Assembly: GCA_045106735.1 (NCBI GenBank)
Contig: JBGCEZ010000030.1
Coordinates: 1-64,000 of the forward strand
Direction of reading: 5' to 3'
DNA: 64,000 nucleotides
DNA from: JBGCEZ01 sp045106735
GTDB lineage: Bacteria; Planctomycetota; Phycisphaerae; Phycisphaerales; SM1A02
A model generated the notes under the pieces. It saw nothing but the letters and a program-made list of their open reading frames with translations. It was not told where the DNA came from and did not search any database. Position numbers and translations under genes: made by a program. Of the stretch, positions 8,396 to 16,413 are shown piece by piece; position 1 is the stretch's first letter; every line of letters starts with the position of its first letter.

Positions 8396-8800
8396 ATGTC
8401 CACGAACAACGGCGACTACACCACCACAATCGGCCCGGACGCAAAGTTCAAGGGTGACCTTGAGTTCGAATCGGGCGCCCGTTTCATGGGCAAGGTCGAG
8501 GGCAACGTCAAGGCCAAGGGCAAGCTGCTCATCGCCGAAGGCTCGCAGTGCAAGGCGACCGTCTCGGCCAAGGAAGTCACCGTCGAGGGCATCCTCGAGG
8601 GCAACGTCCAGGCCGGTGACCGGATCGCCGTCAGCCCGACCGGTCAGGTCCACGGCGACATTGAAGCGGCCCGCATGACCATGGCCGAAGGTGCGACCGT
8701 CAACGGCTTCTGCCGCATCGGCGTCAAGGATGGCGGCGGCGCGAAGGCGGCGGCGGAGACCAAGCCGGCAGCCGCCAAGGCCGCGGCGGCGAAGGGCTGA
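8396..8800 (+). CDS. Bactofilin (polymer-forming cytoskeletal protein)
   Basis: A 134-residue bactofilin: a small beta-helical protein that polymerises without nucleotide and often recruits cell-wall or stalk enzymes. The central beta-helix covers about residues 14-112 with the repeating hydrophobic/Gly pattern: KFKGDLEFESGARFMGKVEG, KGKLLIAEGSQC, EVTVEGILEGNV, IAVSPTGQVHGDI. The flanks are typical: a short polar N-terminus and an Ala/Lys-rich C-terminal tail of about 20 residues. The start is set by a strong GAGGAGG site. A second bactofilin with a zinc ribbon follows after about 130 bp; the two probably co-assemble or act at the same site. Confidence 0.9.
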   Translation: MSTNNGDYTTTIGPDAKFKGDLEFESGARFMGKVEGNVKAKGKLLIAEGSQCKATVSAKEVTVEGILEGNVQAGDRIAVSPTGQVHGDIEAARMTMAEGATVNGFCRIGVKDGGGAKAAAETKPAAAKAAAAKG

Positions 8801-8934
8801 TCCCGGCCCGCGCGGGCCGCACGGCCCATGGCACCGCCTGACCAACGTCGGACTTCGGACCGATGCCACCGATGCCGCGCGATCGCGCGGCCGGTGGCTG
8901 TCGCGTGCGCCCGGCCAAGGCGGAGGGCCCGCCG

Positions 8935-9345
8935 ATGGCGTTGAAACGCAAGAGCACCGGCCCGCGCGGTATCCACTGTTACAAGTGCGGCCACGAGTTC
9001 GAGGTCTCGGCCAAGACGATGAGCACGACGTGCCCGAATTGCAACAAGGCGATTCAGGTCGAGGACATCGTCGTCAAGAGCTACGTCCCGGTGAACGACC
9101 TGCAAACGTGCGGTTCGATTTCCGTCACGCGGCGCGGCCGGATCGCGGCCAAGAACATCCAGGGTGGTTCGGGCGTCAAGATCGAGGGCACGATCGAAGG
9201 CTCGGTGGAGAGCCACGCCGAAGTGAGCCTCGGTGCGAAGGCCAGTTGGAAGGGCAACCTGCTGCGCTGCGCGACGCTGGAGATCAAGGACGGCGCTTCG
9301 ATTGAAGGGCGGATCGAAGTTCCGATTCGGCGCGACGGGGACTGA
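8935..9345 (+). CDS. Bactofilin with N-terminal zinc ribbon
   Basis: A 136-residue protein that fuses a CxxC...CxxC zinc ribbon (CYKCGHEFEV and CPNCNK, residues about 14-40) to a short bactofilin-like beta-helix (SYVPVNDLQTCGSISVTRRG, IEGTIEGSVESHAEVSLGAKA, LEIKDGASIEGRIEVPI). Start ATG 8935 (MALKRKS) was preferred to the in-frame ATG 8863 because a GGAGGG site lies just upstream and the extra 24 residues are low-complexity. Bactofilins bind each other and wall-associated partners; the ribbon could bind a protein or nucleic acid partner, which is an inference. Downstream lies the 3' end of the convergent response regulator. Confidence 0.8.
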   Translation: MALKRKSTGPRGIHCYKCGHEFEVSAKTMSTTCPNCNKAIQVEDIVVKSYVPVNDLQTCGSISVTRRGRIAAKNIQGGSGVKIEGTIEGSVESHAEVSLGAKASWKGNLLRCATLEIKDGASIEGRIEVPIRRDGD

Positions 9346-9430
9346 GGAGCGGATGAAGGATGCCAGGGCGTGCACGCGGGTGCCGTCACGCGTCCATTCT
9401 TCCGCGCCCGATGCGCCCCGCCCGTCCGCC

Positions 9431-10822
9431 CTACTTCAGCCCGTATTCCTTGAGCTTTCGATACAGCGTGCGCTCGCCGATCCCGAGCATGTTCGCCGTC
9501 TGCTCGCGGTTGCCGCCGGTCATGGCCAGCGTCTGGCGGATCGCTTCCTTTTCGAGCTGGTCGAGGCCGACGCCGGCCAAGCTGCCGAATTCCACGCGGT
9601 CGGCTGACGCATCGTCGCCTTCTTCGCTGCGAATGCCGTCGGGCACGTGGTGGACTTCGATGCCCTCATCGGCAATCACCACCATTTGCTGCACCAGGTT
9701 CGCGAGCTCGCGGACGTTGCCCGGCCAGCGGTAGCTCAGCAAACGCATCATGGCCGCGTCGGTGATGGCCGGCGTCGCGATCTCAAGTTCGGCGGCGAAC
9801 TTGCCCAGGAAGTGGTGAACGAGGCGCGGGATATCCTCGCGTCGCTCTCGCAGCGCCGGCACGGTGATCTCGGCGCCCTTGATGCGGAAGTAGAGGTCTT
9901 CGCGGAATTCGCCGGCGGCCACGCGTTCGCGCATCGACTGGTTGGTCGCGCTGACGAATCGCACGTCCGTTCGCTTGGAGTCGTTCGCCCCCAGCCGCAC
10001 CACTTCGCCCGACTCCAGCACCCGGAGCAGCTTGGGCTGCATCGACACCGGCATGTCGCCGATCTCGTCCAGGAAGAGCGTGCCGCCGTCGGCGTATTCG
10101 AACACGCCCTCGCGATCGCGGTCGGCCCCGGTGAACGCCCCACGCACGTGGCCAAAGAGTTGATCTTCGAGCAACGTTTCGCTCTGCCCCGCGGCATTGA
10201 AGGTGACGTAGCGCTTCTTGACCCGCTTGCTGTGGTTGTGGATGGCCGCGGCCACGAGTTCCTTGCCGGTGCCCGACTCGCCGGTGATCAGGACCGGCAG
10301 GTTGCTCGGCGCGACCTTCTTGATCGTGGCGATGACCTGCCGAATGGCCGGCGAGTCGCCGATGATGCCCTCGAAGCCGAAGGCCGCCCCGACCTGCTGC
10401 TCCAGGTTCGCGGTGCGGTGGCGGAGCATCACCGTCTCCGCCGCCCGGTGCACGAGGTTGCGGAAGACGTCCAGGTCGAGCGGCTTCTCGATGAAGTCGT
10501 AGGCCCCGCCACGCAGGGCAGCCTTCGCCGTCGGCACATCGCCGTGGGCGGTGACCATGATGGTGGCCGCTTCCGGCTGGTGCTCGCGGGCCCACGTCAG
10601 CACCTGCAGCCCCGCGTCCTCCCGCTCCATCACCAGGTCGGTGACGATCACGTCGAAGGTGCCGTGGCGAAGCTCGTCCTCGGCCCGGGTCAGGTCATGG
10701 ACGATGGTGCACACGTGCCCTGGCTTCCGCAGGCACTCGGCCATGACTTCGGCGTGATCCGGCTCGTCGTCGATGACCAGAACCTGGGCGTGCAACGTCT
10801 CATTGGCGGCGGTGGGTGACAT
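9431..10822 (-). CDS. Sigma-54-dependent response regulator, NtrC/ZraR type
   Basis: A 463-residue transcription activator with three domains: receiver (about 12-125), with the DD acid pair (VIDDEPDH), the phospho-acceptor Asp in FDVIVTDLVM and the conserved Lys in YDFIEKPLDL; sigma-54 AAA+ domain (about 150-385) with Walker A GESGTGKEL, the GAFTGA loop that contacts sigma-54 (HVRGAFTGADRDREG) and Walker B GTLFLDEIGDM; and a Fis-type HTH at the end (IRQTLAMTGGNREQTANMLGIGERTLYRKLKEYGLK). No sensor kinase is nearby, so the input signal is unknown. The start ATG lies 7 bp after a TACAAT element, and the intergenic region shared with murC contains the 13-bp repeat array. Confidence 0.94.
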   Translation of the reverse strand: MSPTAANETLHAQVLVIDDEPDHAEVMAECLRKPGHVCTIVHDLTRAEDELRHGTFDVIVTDLVMEREDAGLQVLTWAREHQPEAATIMVTAHGDVPTAKAALRGGAYDFIEKPLDLDVFRNLVHRAAETVMLRHRTANLEQQVGAAFGFEGIIGDSPAIRQVIATIKKVAPSNLPVLITGESGTGKELVAAAIHNHSKRVKKRYVTFNAAGQSETLLEDQLFGHVRGAFTGADRDREGVFEYADGGTLFLDEIGDMPVSMQPKLLRVLESGEVVRLGANDSKRTDVRFVSATNQSMRERVAAGEFREDLYFRIKGAEITVPALRERREDIPRLVHHFLGKFAAELEIATPAITDAAMMRLLSYRWPGNVRELANLVQQMVVIADEGIEVHHVPDGIRSEEGDDASADRVEFGSLAGVGLDQLEKEAIRQTLAMTGGNREQTANMLGIGERTLYRKLKEYGLK

Positions 10823-10829
10823 TCCGGGG

Positions 10830-10835
10830 ATTGTA
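10830..10835 (-). promoter_or_regulatory. Probable -10 element of the response regulator gene
   Basis: On the minus strand TACAAT lies 7 bases upstream of ATG 10822, again leaving almost no 5' leader. No clear -35 is visible. Confidence 0.45.
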
Positions 10836-10928
10836 GTGGGACACGTCGACGGGACCGGACCGGCCGCGTCCGGGTTCGCGGCGTATGAACAGCGGCCCCA
10901 GGTGGCCAGGCCACGACCGCGGGACCGC

Positions 10929-11084
10929 GACGGCCAGACTCGATGGCCAAACCAGATGGCCAGACTCGGCGGCCAAACCCGATGGCCGGACCCGATGGCC
11001 AGACTCGATGGCCAGTCTCGGCAGCCAAACCCGATGGCCGGACCCGATGGCCGGACCCGATGGCCAGACCTTCAGCCGGACCTG
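10929..11084. repeat. 13-bp tandem repeat array, about 12 copies
   Basis: Head-to-tail units with consensus GATGGCCRRACYC, starting every 13 bases from 10929 (10929, 10942, 10955 and so on to 11059), plus a degraded last copy at 11072-11084. The variants (AAACC, GGACC, AGACT, AGTCT endings) recur in a higher-order pattern. Thirteen is not a multiple of three, so the array is not coding. It lies between the divergent starts of the response regulator and murC. There are no unique spacers, so it is not a CRISPR. Confidence 0.9.
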
Positions 11085-11194
11085 AAGCCAGTCCCGGCGC
11101 TCCTGGGGCGTCGACTGGACCGACCCTCCCGTCCGGGCACGTCCGCACGCCATCCACCGCCGATTTGCCGAACCCGGCGGCCACCCGCCGCCGG

Positions 11195-11200
11195 TAGAAT
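11195..11200 (+). promoter_or_regulatory. Probable -10 element of murC
   Basis: TAGAAT ends 6 bp before ATG 11207, implying a leaderless transcript. No consensus -35 is seen at 16-18 bp. Confidence 0.45.
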
Positions 11201-11206
11201 GAAGGC

Positions 11207-13042
11207 ATGACCACCCCCCGAGACGGCCAAGGACGGACGCCCGGCGGGACCACGGACGGCATGCCGCCGCCCGCCCCCCTCGCATCCACCCATCCCGACC
11301 CTGCTGCGGCGATCCGCCCGGCCCCTGATCCGGCCGCACCGTTGCCGCGCGGCCGGTTCAACGGCCGACGGGTGCACCTGATCGGCATCGGCGGCTGCGG
11401 CATGAGCGGCCTCGCCCGGATGCTGCGCGATCTTGGGGCGGCCTGCTCCGGCAGCGACGGCACGCCGAGCCCGGTGACCGCGGCGCTGGTCGACGAGGGC
11501 ATTCCGGTCGGCCCGGACGACGGCACCGCCCCAGGCCTGGCCGATGCTGACCTCATCGTCGCGTCCGCGGCCATCGCCATCGACCACCCGGCTCGCTCGG
11601 TCGCCGCCGCCCGCGCGATCCCCGTGGTCGGCTACGCCGAAGCCTTGGGCCTGGTCCAAGCCGAACGAACCGGCATCTCGATCGCCGGCACGCACGGCAA
11701 GAGCACGACCAGCTCGATGCTCTGCCACATTCTGCTCGAGACCGGCCTCGACCCTGGCTTCATTGTGGGCGCCCGATGCCAGCAGATCGGTGGCGGCAGT
11801 CGGTGCGGAGCGGCCCGCGTGCCGCGCGGCCCGTACGCCGGCCGGCCTGGCCTGCTGGTGGCCGAGGCGTGCGAGTTCCAGCGTTCGTTCCACCACCACC
11901 ATCCGGTGATCGGGGCGATCCTCAACGTCGAAGAAGACCACCTCGACATCTACGGATCGATCGACGCCATCGTTGACGCGTTCGCCGGCTTTGCCCGGCG
12001 TTTGCCCGCGGCCGAGGCGGGCGGCCGTTTGCTCGTGGCCCACGATGGCGCCCACCGCCGCCGGGTGACCGCCGGGGTGCAAGCCCGCACCGAGACGTAC
12101 GGATTCGCGCCCGGGGCCGACCACCACGTGGAAACGGATCCCGGCACCGGCCGGGCCCGCATCACTTCCGGCGGCCGCGTGGTCTGCGAGTGGACGAATC
12201 CGATGCCCGGCGACCACAACGCGATGAACGCCGCGGCGGCGATCATCATGGCCACGTGGTGCGGGGCGACGTGGACCGATGCCGCGGCGGCGATGGATGC
12301 CTTCGCCGGGCTGGACCGCCGGGCCGATCGCCTTGGCGAGCGCGTGGTCCCCGGCGGCCGCGCGATCGTCTACGACGACTACGGTCACCACCCGACCGAG
12401 ATCGACGCCACGCTTCGCGCGCTTCGGGCCCGCGAGCAACCGCGCCGCGTCATCTGCGTCTTTCAGCCGCACCAACACAGCCGAACGCGCTTTCTGCTCG
12501 ACGAATTCACCCGCGCCTTTGGCGGGGCCGACGTGGTGATGGTGCCGCAGATCTACTTTGTCCGCGATTCCGAAATTGAGCGCACGCTTGTGAGCGCCGC
12601 GGACCTTGTCGACCGGCTGCGCGGCGTGGGCGTGACGGCCATGCACCTGCACCCATTCGAAGCCATCGTGGAACAACTCGACGTCATGGCGCGAGACGGC
12701 GACCTCATTGTGGTCATGGGAGCCGGGCCGGTTGACGCCATCGCCCGCGCGTTCATGCAGTCTGGCGACGCGATCGATCGTTCGGGGACCGCCGCACCGC
12801 TGGCGACCGTTGCCGCCGCCGCGACGCCGACCAGAAGCGGCGCCCGCCCCGATCAATCGCTCGCCGCCGTGCTGACCGCGGGAGCAACGTGCCAGGCATC
12901 ATCGGCCGCCGCCGTGGAGTCCGGCCGCACCGCCGCCGGCGTGGCGGGCGCTGGCGAAGATGTCGGCGACGGTCCGGGCGAACGTTCCGGCGAACACTCC
13001 GGCGTTCATCCGGGCTCGTCGACGGATCCGAGCGCATGCTGA
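11207..13042 (+). CDS. murC: UDP-N-acetylmuramate--L-alanine ligase
   Basis: Cytoplasmic ATP-dependent ligase that adds L-Ala to UDP-MurNAc, the first peptide step of peptidoglycan synthesis. The dinucleotide-like UDP site is HLIGIGGCGMSGLARML (about residues 62-78), the ATP P-loop is IAGTHGKSTTSS (about 160), and the central and C-terminal domains show GAILNVEEDHLDIYG, MPGDHNAMNAAAA and VYDDYGHHPTEI with VFQPHQHSRTRFL. The protein is long at 611 residues (E. coli 491): about 55 Pro/Ala-rich residues precede the core and about 110 low-complexity residues follow it. The stop overlaps the murB ATG. Confidence 0.96.
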   Translation: MTTPRDGQGRTPGGTTDGMPPPAPLASTHPDPAAAIRPAPDPAAPLPRGRFNGRRVHLIGIGGCGMSGLARMLRDLGAACSGSDGTPSPVTAALVDEGIPVGPDDGTAPGLADADLIVASAAIAIDHPARSVAAARAIPVVGYAEALGLVQAERTGISIAGTHGKSTTSSMLCHILLETGLDPGFIVGARCQQIGGGSRCGAARVPRGPYAGRPGLLVAEACEFQRSFHHHHPVIGAILNVEEDHLDIYGSIDAIVDAFAGFARRLPAAEAGGRLLVAHDGAHRRRVTAGVQARTETYGFAPGADHHVETDPGTGRARITSGGRVVCEWTNPMPGDHNAMNAAAAIIMATWCGATWTDAAAAMDAFAGLDRRADRLGERVVPGGRAIVYDDYGHHPTEIDATLRALRAREQPRRVICVFQPHQHSRTRFLLDEFTRAFGGADVVMVPQIYFVRDSEIERTLVSAADLVDRLRGVGVTAMHLHPFEAIVEQLDVMARDGDLIVVMGAGPVDAIARAFMQSGDAIDRSGTAAPLATVAAAATPTRSGARPDQSLAAVLTAGATCQASSAAAVESGRTAAGVAGAGEDVGDGPGERSGEHSGVHPGSSTDPSAC

Positions 13043-14058
13043 GTTCGAGCGCCCGACTCTTGTCGGACCTCGACGTCGAGGTCCAGCCGGATGCCCCGAT
13101 CGGGTCGATGACCTGGTACGGCATCGGCGGGCGGGCGGACCTGCTGGTGCGCCCCGCCTCGATCGACGCCCTGGCCACGCTCGTCAAGCGATGCCGCAAA
13201 TCGCGGACGCCCCTGCGCGTGCTCGGCCGCGGAGCGAATCTGCTCGTGGCCGACGAGGGCGTCGACGGCATCGTGGTGCGGCTGGACCATCCCGAGTTGG
13301 CCCGCTTCGACTACAACCCTGACGGCCCGGTCGAGCGGATTCGCGCGATGGCCGGGGCGGATCTGGCCAAGACGATCATGGACACCGCCCGCCGCGGGCT
13401 GCGTGGACTGCATCACCTCGCGGGCATCCCCGCGTCGATCGGGGGCGCCATCCGCATGAATGCCGGCGGCAAGTTCGGCGACGTGTCGGATCACGTTCGA
13501 TCGGTCACTTGCATCGATCCGATGGGACGCATCGTCGTCCACGACCGGGCGTCCATTGACTTTGCCTACCGCACCAGCAGCCTGACCGAGCCGGTGATCG
13601 TCGCGGCCGAGTTCGATCTCGAACCCGACGATCCGATTCGCGTGCGCGATGAGATCAAGGAGATCTTCGCGTTCAAGAGTTCCACCCAGCCCCTGGCCGA
13701 CCACTCGGCCGGCTGTACGTTTCGCAATCCCGTCGACCCGTCGACCGAACAACGCGTGTCCGCCGGCAAGCTCATCGATGCCGCCGGTGGCAAGGGGTTG
13801 TCGGAAGGTGAAGCGGAAGTGAGCGGCCGGCACGCGAACTTCATCGTCACCCGCGGCGGCGCGACGGCCACCGATGTGCTGCACTTGATGGAACGCGTGC
13901 AGGACCGCGTGTTCCGGCACGCCGGCCTGCGCCTGGAACCCGAACTCGTGGTGTGGCGACGCGGCGATCCCGCCGGGACGCTCGGCGCGACCGCCGACAC
14001 GCGGGCCGAGACCGATTCGGCCACCGAGCGACGGCACGTCCTTGATCTGGACGACTGA
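13036..14058 (+). CDS. murB: UDP-N-acetylenolpyruvoylglucosamine reductase
   Basis: FAD-dependent reductase that makes UDP-MurNAc. It has 340 residues. FAD-binding signatures are SMTWYGIGGRADLLV (about 23-37), LGRGANLLVADEGVDGIVVRL, and the LRGLHHLAGIPASIGGAIRMNAGG block. The catalytic region reads SAGCTFRNP, where the position of the E. coli catalytic Ser is a Cys, a known alternative in MurB enzymes. The C-terminal Glu region (SEGEAEVSGRHANFIV) is present. Start ATG 13036 overlaps the murC stop by seven bases. The protein extends about 30 residues past the usual end with a polar tail that overlaps no coding frame of ddl once its internal ATG is used. Confidence 0.95.
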   Translation: MLSSSARLLSDLDVEVQPDAPIGSMTWYGIGGRADLLVRPASIDALATLVKRCRKSRTPLRVLGRGANLLVADEGVDGIVVRLDHPELARFDYNPDGPVERIRAMAGADLAKTIMDTARRGLRGLHHLAGIPASIGGAIRMNAGGKFGDVSDHVRSVTCIDPMGRIVVHDRASIDFAYRTSSLTEPVIVAAEFDLEPDDPIRVRDEIKEIFAFKSSTQPLADHSAGCTFRNPVDPSTEQRVSAGKLIDAAGGKGLSEGEAEVSGRHANFIVTRGGATATDVLHLMERVQDRVFRHAGLRLEPELVVWRRGDPAGTLGATADTRAETDSATERRHVLDLDD

Positions 14059-14068
14059 GGTGGACCCG

Positions 14069-15073
14069 ATGTACGCCGGCGCCCCGCCGTCCGACACCCA
14101 GTTTGATTCCACCGCTCGCGCCCCCTCGACGACGCCGCCGACGGTCGTCGTCCTTGGCGGCGGCAGCGACGCCGAGCGTCCGATCTCGCTGCTCAGCGCG
14201 GCGGCGGTGGCCGAGGGCCTCCGGGCGAGTCGCCGGTGGAACGTCGTTGCGCACACCCTCGAAGCCAACGATCCGGCCGAGGTTCGTGCGGCCATCGCCC
14301 CGCACGCGCCGGCCGTCGTGTTCCCGGTCTTGCACGGCCCCTGGGGCGAGGGCGGCAGCTTGCAGCGCGTCCTGGAAAACGCGGGCGTGCCCTATGTCGG
14401 CAGTCGGCCGTTCGCCTCCGATTTGGCGATGGACAAGCAGCGCACCAAGGACGCCGCGGCCGCCGCCGGCGTCGCGGTGATCGACGGCCGCGTGGTGCAC
14501 GCCCCCGATCTCGCCCGGCCGACCGTGGCCGAAGAGTTGGTCGCGGCCCTCGGCGAACACGTCGTCCTCAAACCCGTCGACGACGGGTCGAGCGTGGACC
14601 TGTTTGTCACCCGTGGTCCGGAGGAGCTTCGGGCGGCAATCGAGTCCTTGCGCGATCGTCGGCGGCGGATGCTGGTCGAACGCTTCACGCCCGGACGCGA
14701 GTTGACGGTGGGAATTGTCGACGGCGATGCACTTCCGGTCGTCGAAGTGCGGCCGGCCGAGGGCACGTACGACTTTGCCGCCAAGTACGAGCGCACCGAC
14801 ACCGTGTACGTCATCGAACCCGAACTGCCCGACGGCTTGGCCGAGCAACTCGCGTCCGTCGCCCTGACCACCGCCCGCGTGGTTGGCGTGCGCGATCTGG
14901 CCCGCGTGGACTTCTTGCTCGCCCCAGATGGCCCCCGCATGCTCGAACTGAACACCATGCCGGGCTTCACGGCCAGCAGCTTGCTCCCGCGTGCGGCCGA
15001 CGCGGCCGGCATGCCCATGCCGGTGCTCTGCGATCGCCTGGCCCAAGCGGCCCACGATCGAATCGCGGTCTGA
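14069..15073 (+). CDS. ddl: D-alanine--D-alanine ligase
   Basis: ATP-grasp ligase making the D-Ala-D-Ala dipeptide of peptidoglycan. It has 334 residues. Key segments are VVVLGGGSDAERPISLLSAAAV at the N-terminus, VFPVLHGPWGEGGSLQRVLE (dipeptide-site region), PYVGSRPFASDLAMDK, the ATP-grasp lysine and glutamate region HVVLKPVDDGSSVDLF, and LARVDFLLAPDGPRMLELNTMPGFT, which carries the metal ligands. ATG 14069 was chosen over an earlier TTG at 14042 because GAGGTGG sits five bases upstream and it avoids overlap with murB. It is third in the murC-murB-ddl-ftsQ string, the classic dcw order. Confidence 0.95.
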   Translation: MYAGAPPSDTQFDSTARAPSTTPPTVVVLGGGSDAERPISLLSAAAVAEGLRASRRWNVVAHTLEANDPAEVRAAIAPHAPAVVFPVLHGPWGEGGSLQRVLENAGVPYVGSRPFASDLAMDKQRTKDAAAAAGVAVIDGRVVHAPDLARPTVAEELVAALGEHVVLKPVDDGSSVDLFVTRGPEELRAAIESLRDRRRRMLVERFTPGRELTVGIVDGDALPVVEVRPAEGTYDFAAKYERTDTVYVIEPELPDGLAEQLASVALTTARVVGVRDLARVDFLLAPDGPRMLELNTMPGFTASSLLPRAADAAGMPMPVLCDRLAQAAHDRIAV

Positions 15074-15395
15074 GCGGCGTCGCCGCGCACGGCCCCCCCT
15101 GCGTCATCTCCGCACCCGCCGCGATCGGGGCATTCGCCGCCGCCGCCGCGATCGCCGCCCCGGCCAGCCACACGCGACGACCCAGCCCACCGCCAACGCC
15201 CCGGCCCACGGATTCCTGTCGCCGGCTGGCGGGATCGGTCGATGTCAGCGATCATGCTCCCCGCTCGGCCCAAGGATGGTCGCCGAGCACGCCACCGGCA
15301 GACTGCGACCCGATTTGAACGGACCGCGGCCTGCCGGACCAACCCCGCGCCGGACCATCGCCGGCGCGCGGCACGATCGATCAGGAGGATCAACC
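15074..15395. other. Gap between ddl and ftsQ
   Basis: 322 bases of very GC-rich sequence with no supported gene, RNA or clear promoter. It ends in the ftsQ ribosome binding site. A minus-strand open frame here looks like a shadow. Confidence 0.5.
15383..15388 (+). promoter_or_regulatory. Ribosome binding site of ftsQ
   Basis: AGGAGG seven bases before ATG 15396; it decides the start within a longer open frame. Confidence 0.75.
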
Positions 15396-16361
15396 ATGGC
15401 TCGAGGCACGTCGCGCAGTTCATCCGGACGGAAGAAGTCCAATCGCAAGAAGAAGTCCGCAGCCTCCGGCGGCGGGCTGATCGCGGCGATTGGCGGCGCC
15501 TTGGCCAGCCTCCGCGACTGGATGGCGGCGATCAGTGACGCGGTGAGCCGAGCGTTCGCCGGCCCGTGGGTGGAGGCGGCGAGCTGGGTCACCGTGGTGC
15601 TCGTCATCGCCGGCACCTGGTGGCTGGCGGTTCCGAAACTCGATGCCCGGGTCCGCGGGGCCACGGTGGACGGCGCCAGCCGCGTCGAGCTGTCGGCGTC
15701 GAGCCGGCCCGAATGGATGAAGGCCGAACTCGTCCGGGAGATTGAAGCGCGGGTGGCCGAACGTTCGGCCGGCGAGCCGATGGAACGCGAGCCGTTGCTG
15801 CAGATCGGCGAGGCCCTGCTCGAAACGGGCTGGTACGGCCGCGTCGACCAAGTCCGCCGCGTCGCCCCCGATCATGTCGTGGTCGACGCCGTTCCCCTCC
15901 GGCCCTTCGCCCTGGTGCGCGATCGAACCGGCGACCACCTCGTCGACCCCGACGGCCGGCTGATGCCGCGGACGTTCGCGTCCGGCACCATGTCCAGCCT
16001 GACGGTGATCGAAGGCGTGCGCGGTGGCCGTCCCGTCCAGCCGGGCGAAGTCTGGGGCGACCCGGGACTTCGTGCCGGCCTCAAGCTCCTGGCCACCCTT
16101 CGCTCGCGTCCCTGGTCCAGCCAGGTGAACACGGTGGACGTGGCCGACTTTGAGCGCACCAGCGATCTGGCCTTCACCACCGACCGCGGGGCCCGCTTCG
16201 AGTGGCGCCGGCTTCCCGGGGCCGAGGGGGCGCTGGAGCCGGGAGCCGAGCGGAAACTCGAAATGCTCGACTACGCGGCGGAAACCTCCGCCTCCGGCCG
16301 AATCGACGGCGGATTTGGCGGCCGATGGTCCTTTTCCATGGACCGACTCTGGGCCGAGTGA
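15396..16361 (+). CDS. ftsQ: FtsQ-like cell division protein
   Basis: A 321-residue bitopic membrane protein in the place where FtsQ/DivIB sits in the dcw cluster. The N-terminus is strongly basic (SGRKKSNRKKKS), a single transmembrane helix follows (about residues 58-75, WVTVVLVIAGTWWLAVP), and the periplasmic part begins with a POTRA-like region (RVELSASSRPEWMKAELVREI...), then DQVRRVAPDHVVVDAVPLRPFALVRD and LVDPDGRLMP, typical of FtsQ beta-domains. The overall sequence is divergent, so the call rests on architecture, weak motifs and position after ddl. No ftsA or ftsZ follows. An AGGAGG site fixes the start. Confidence 0.7.
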   Translation: MARGTSRSSSGRKKSNRKKKSAASGGGLIAAIGGALASLRDWMAAISDAVSRAFAGPWVEAASWVTVVLVIAGTWWLAVPKLDARVRGATVDGASRVELSASSRPEWMKAELVREIEARVAERSAGEPMEREPLLQIGEALLETGWYGRVDQVRRVAPDHVVVDAVPLRPFALVRDRTGDHLVDPDGRLMPRTFASGTMSSLTVIEGVRGGRPVQPGEVWGDPGLRAGLKLLATLRSRPWSSQVNTVDVADFERTSDLAFTTDRGARFEWRRLPGAEGALEPGAERKLEMLDYAAETSASGRIDGGFGGRWSFSMDRLWAE

Positions 16362-16413
16362 TTCCTCGGACCGGGATGTGCAACAATGACCGCCCGTCCC
16401 GGAACCACTCCCC

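Noticed and set aside
10929..11084. CRISPR array candidate
   Set aside because: Units are contiguous 13-mers with no unique spacers, and no cas gene is present.
14967..15209. Small minus-strand gene with a signal-like start
   Set aside because: It overlaps ddl coding sequence and lacks any ribosome binding site or homology.
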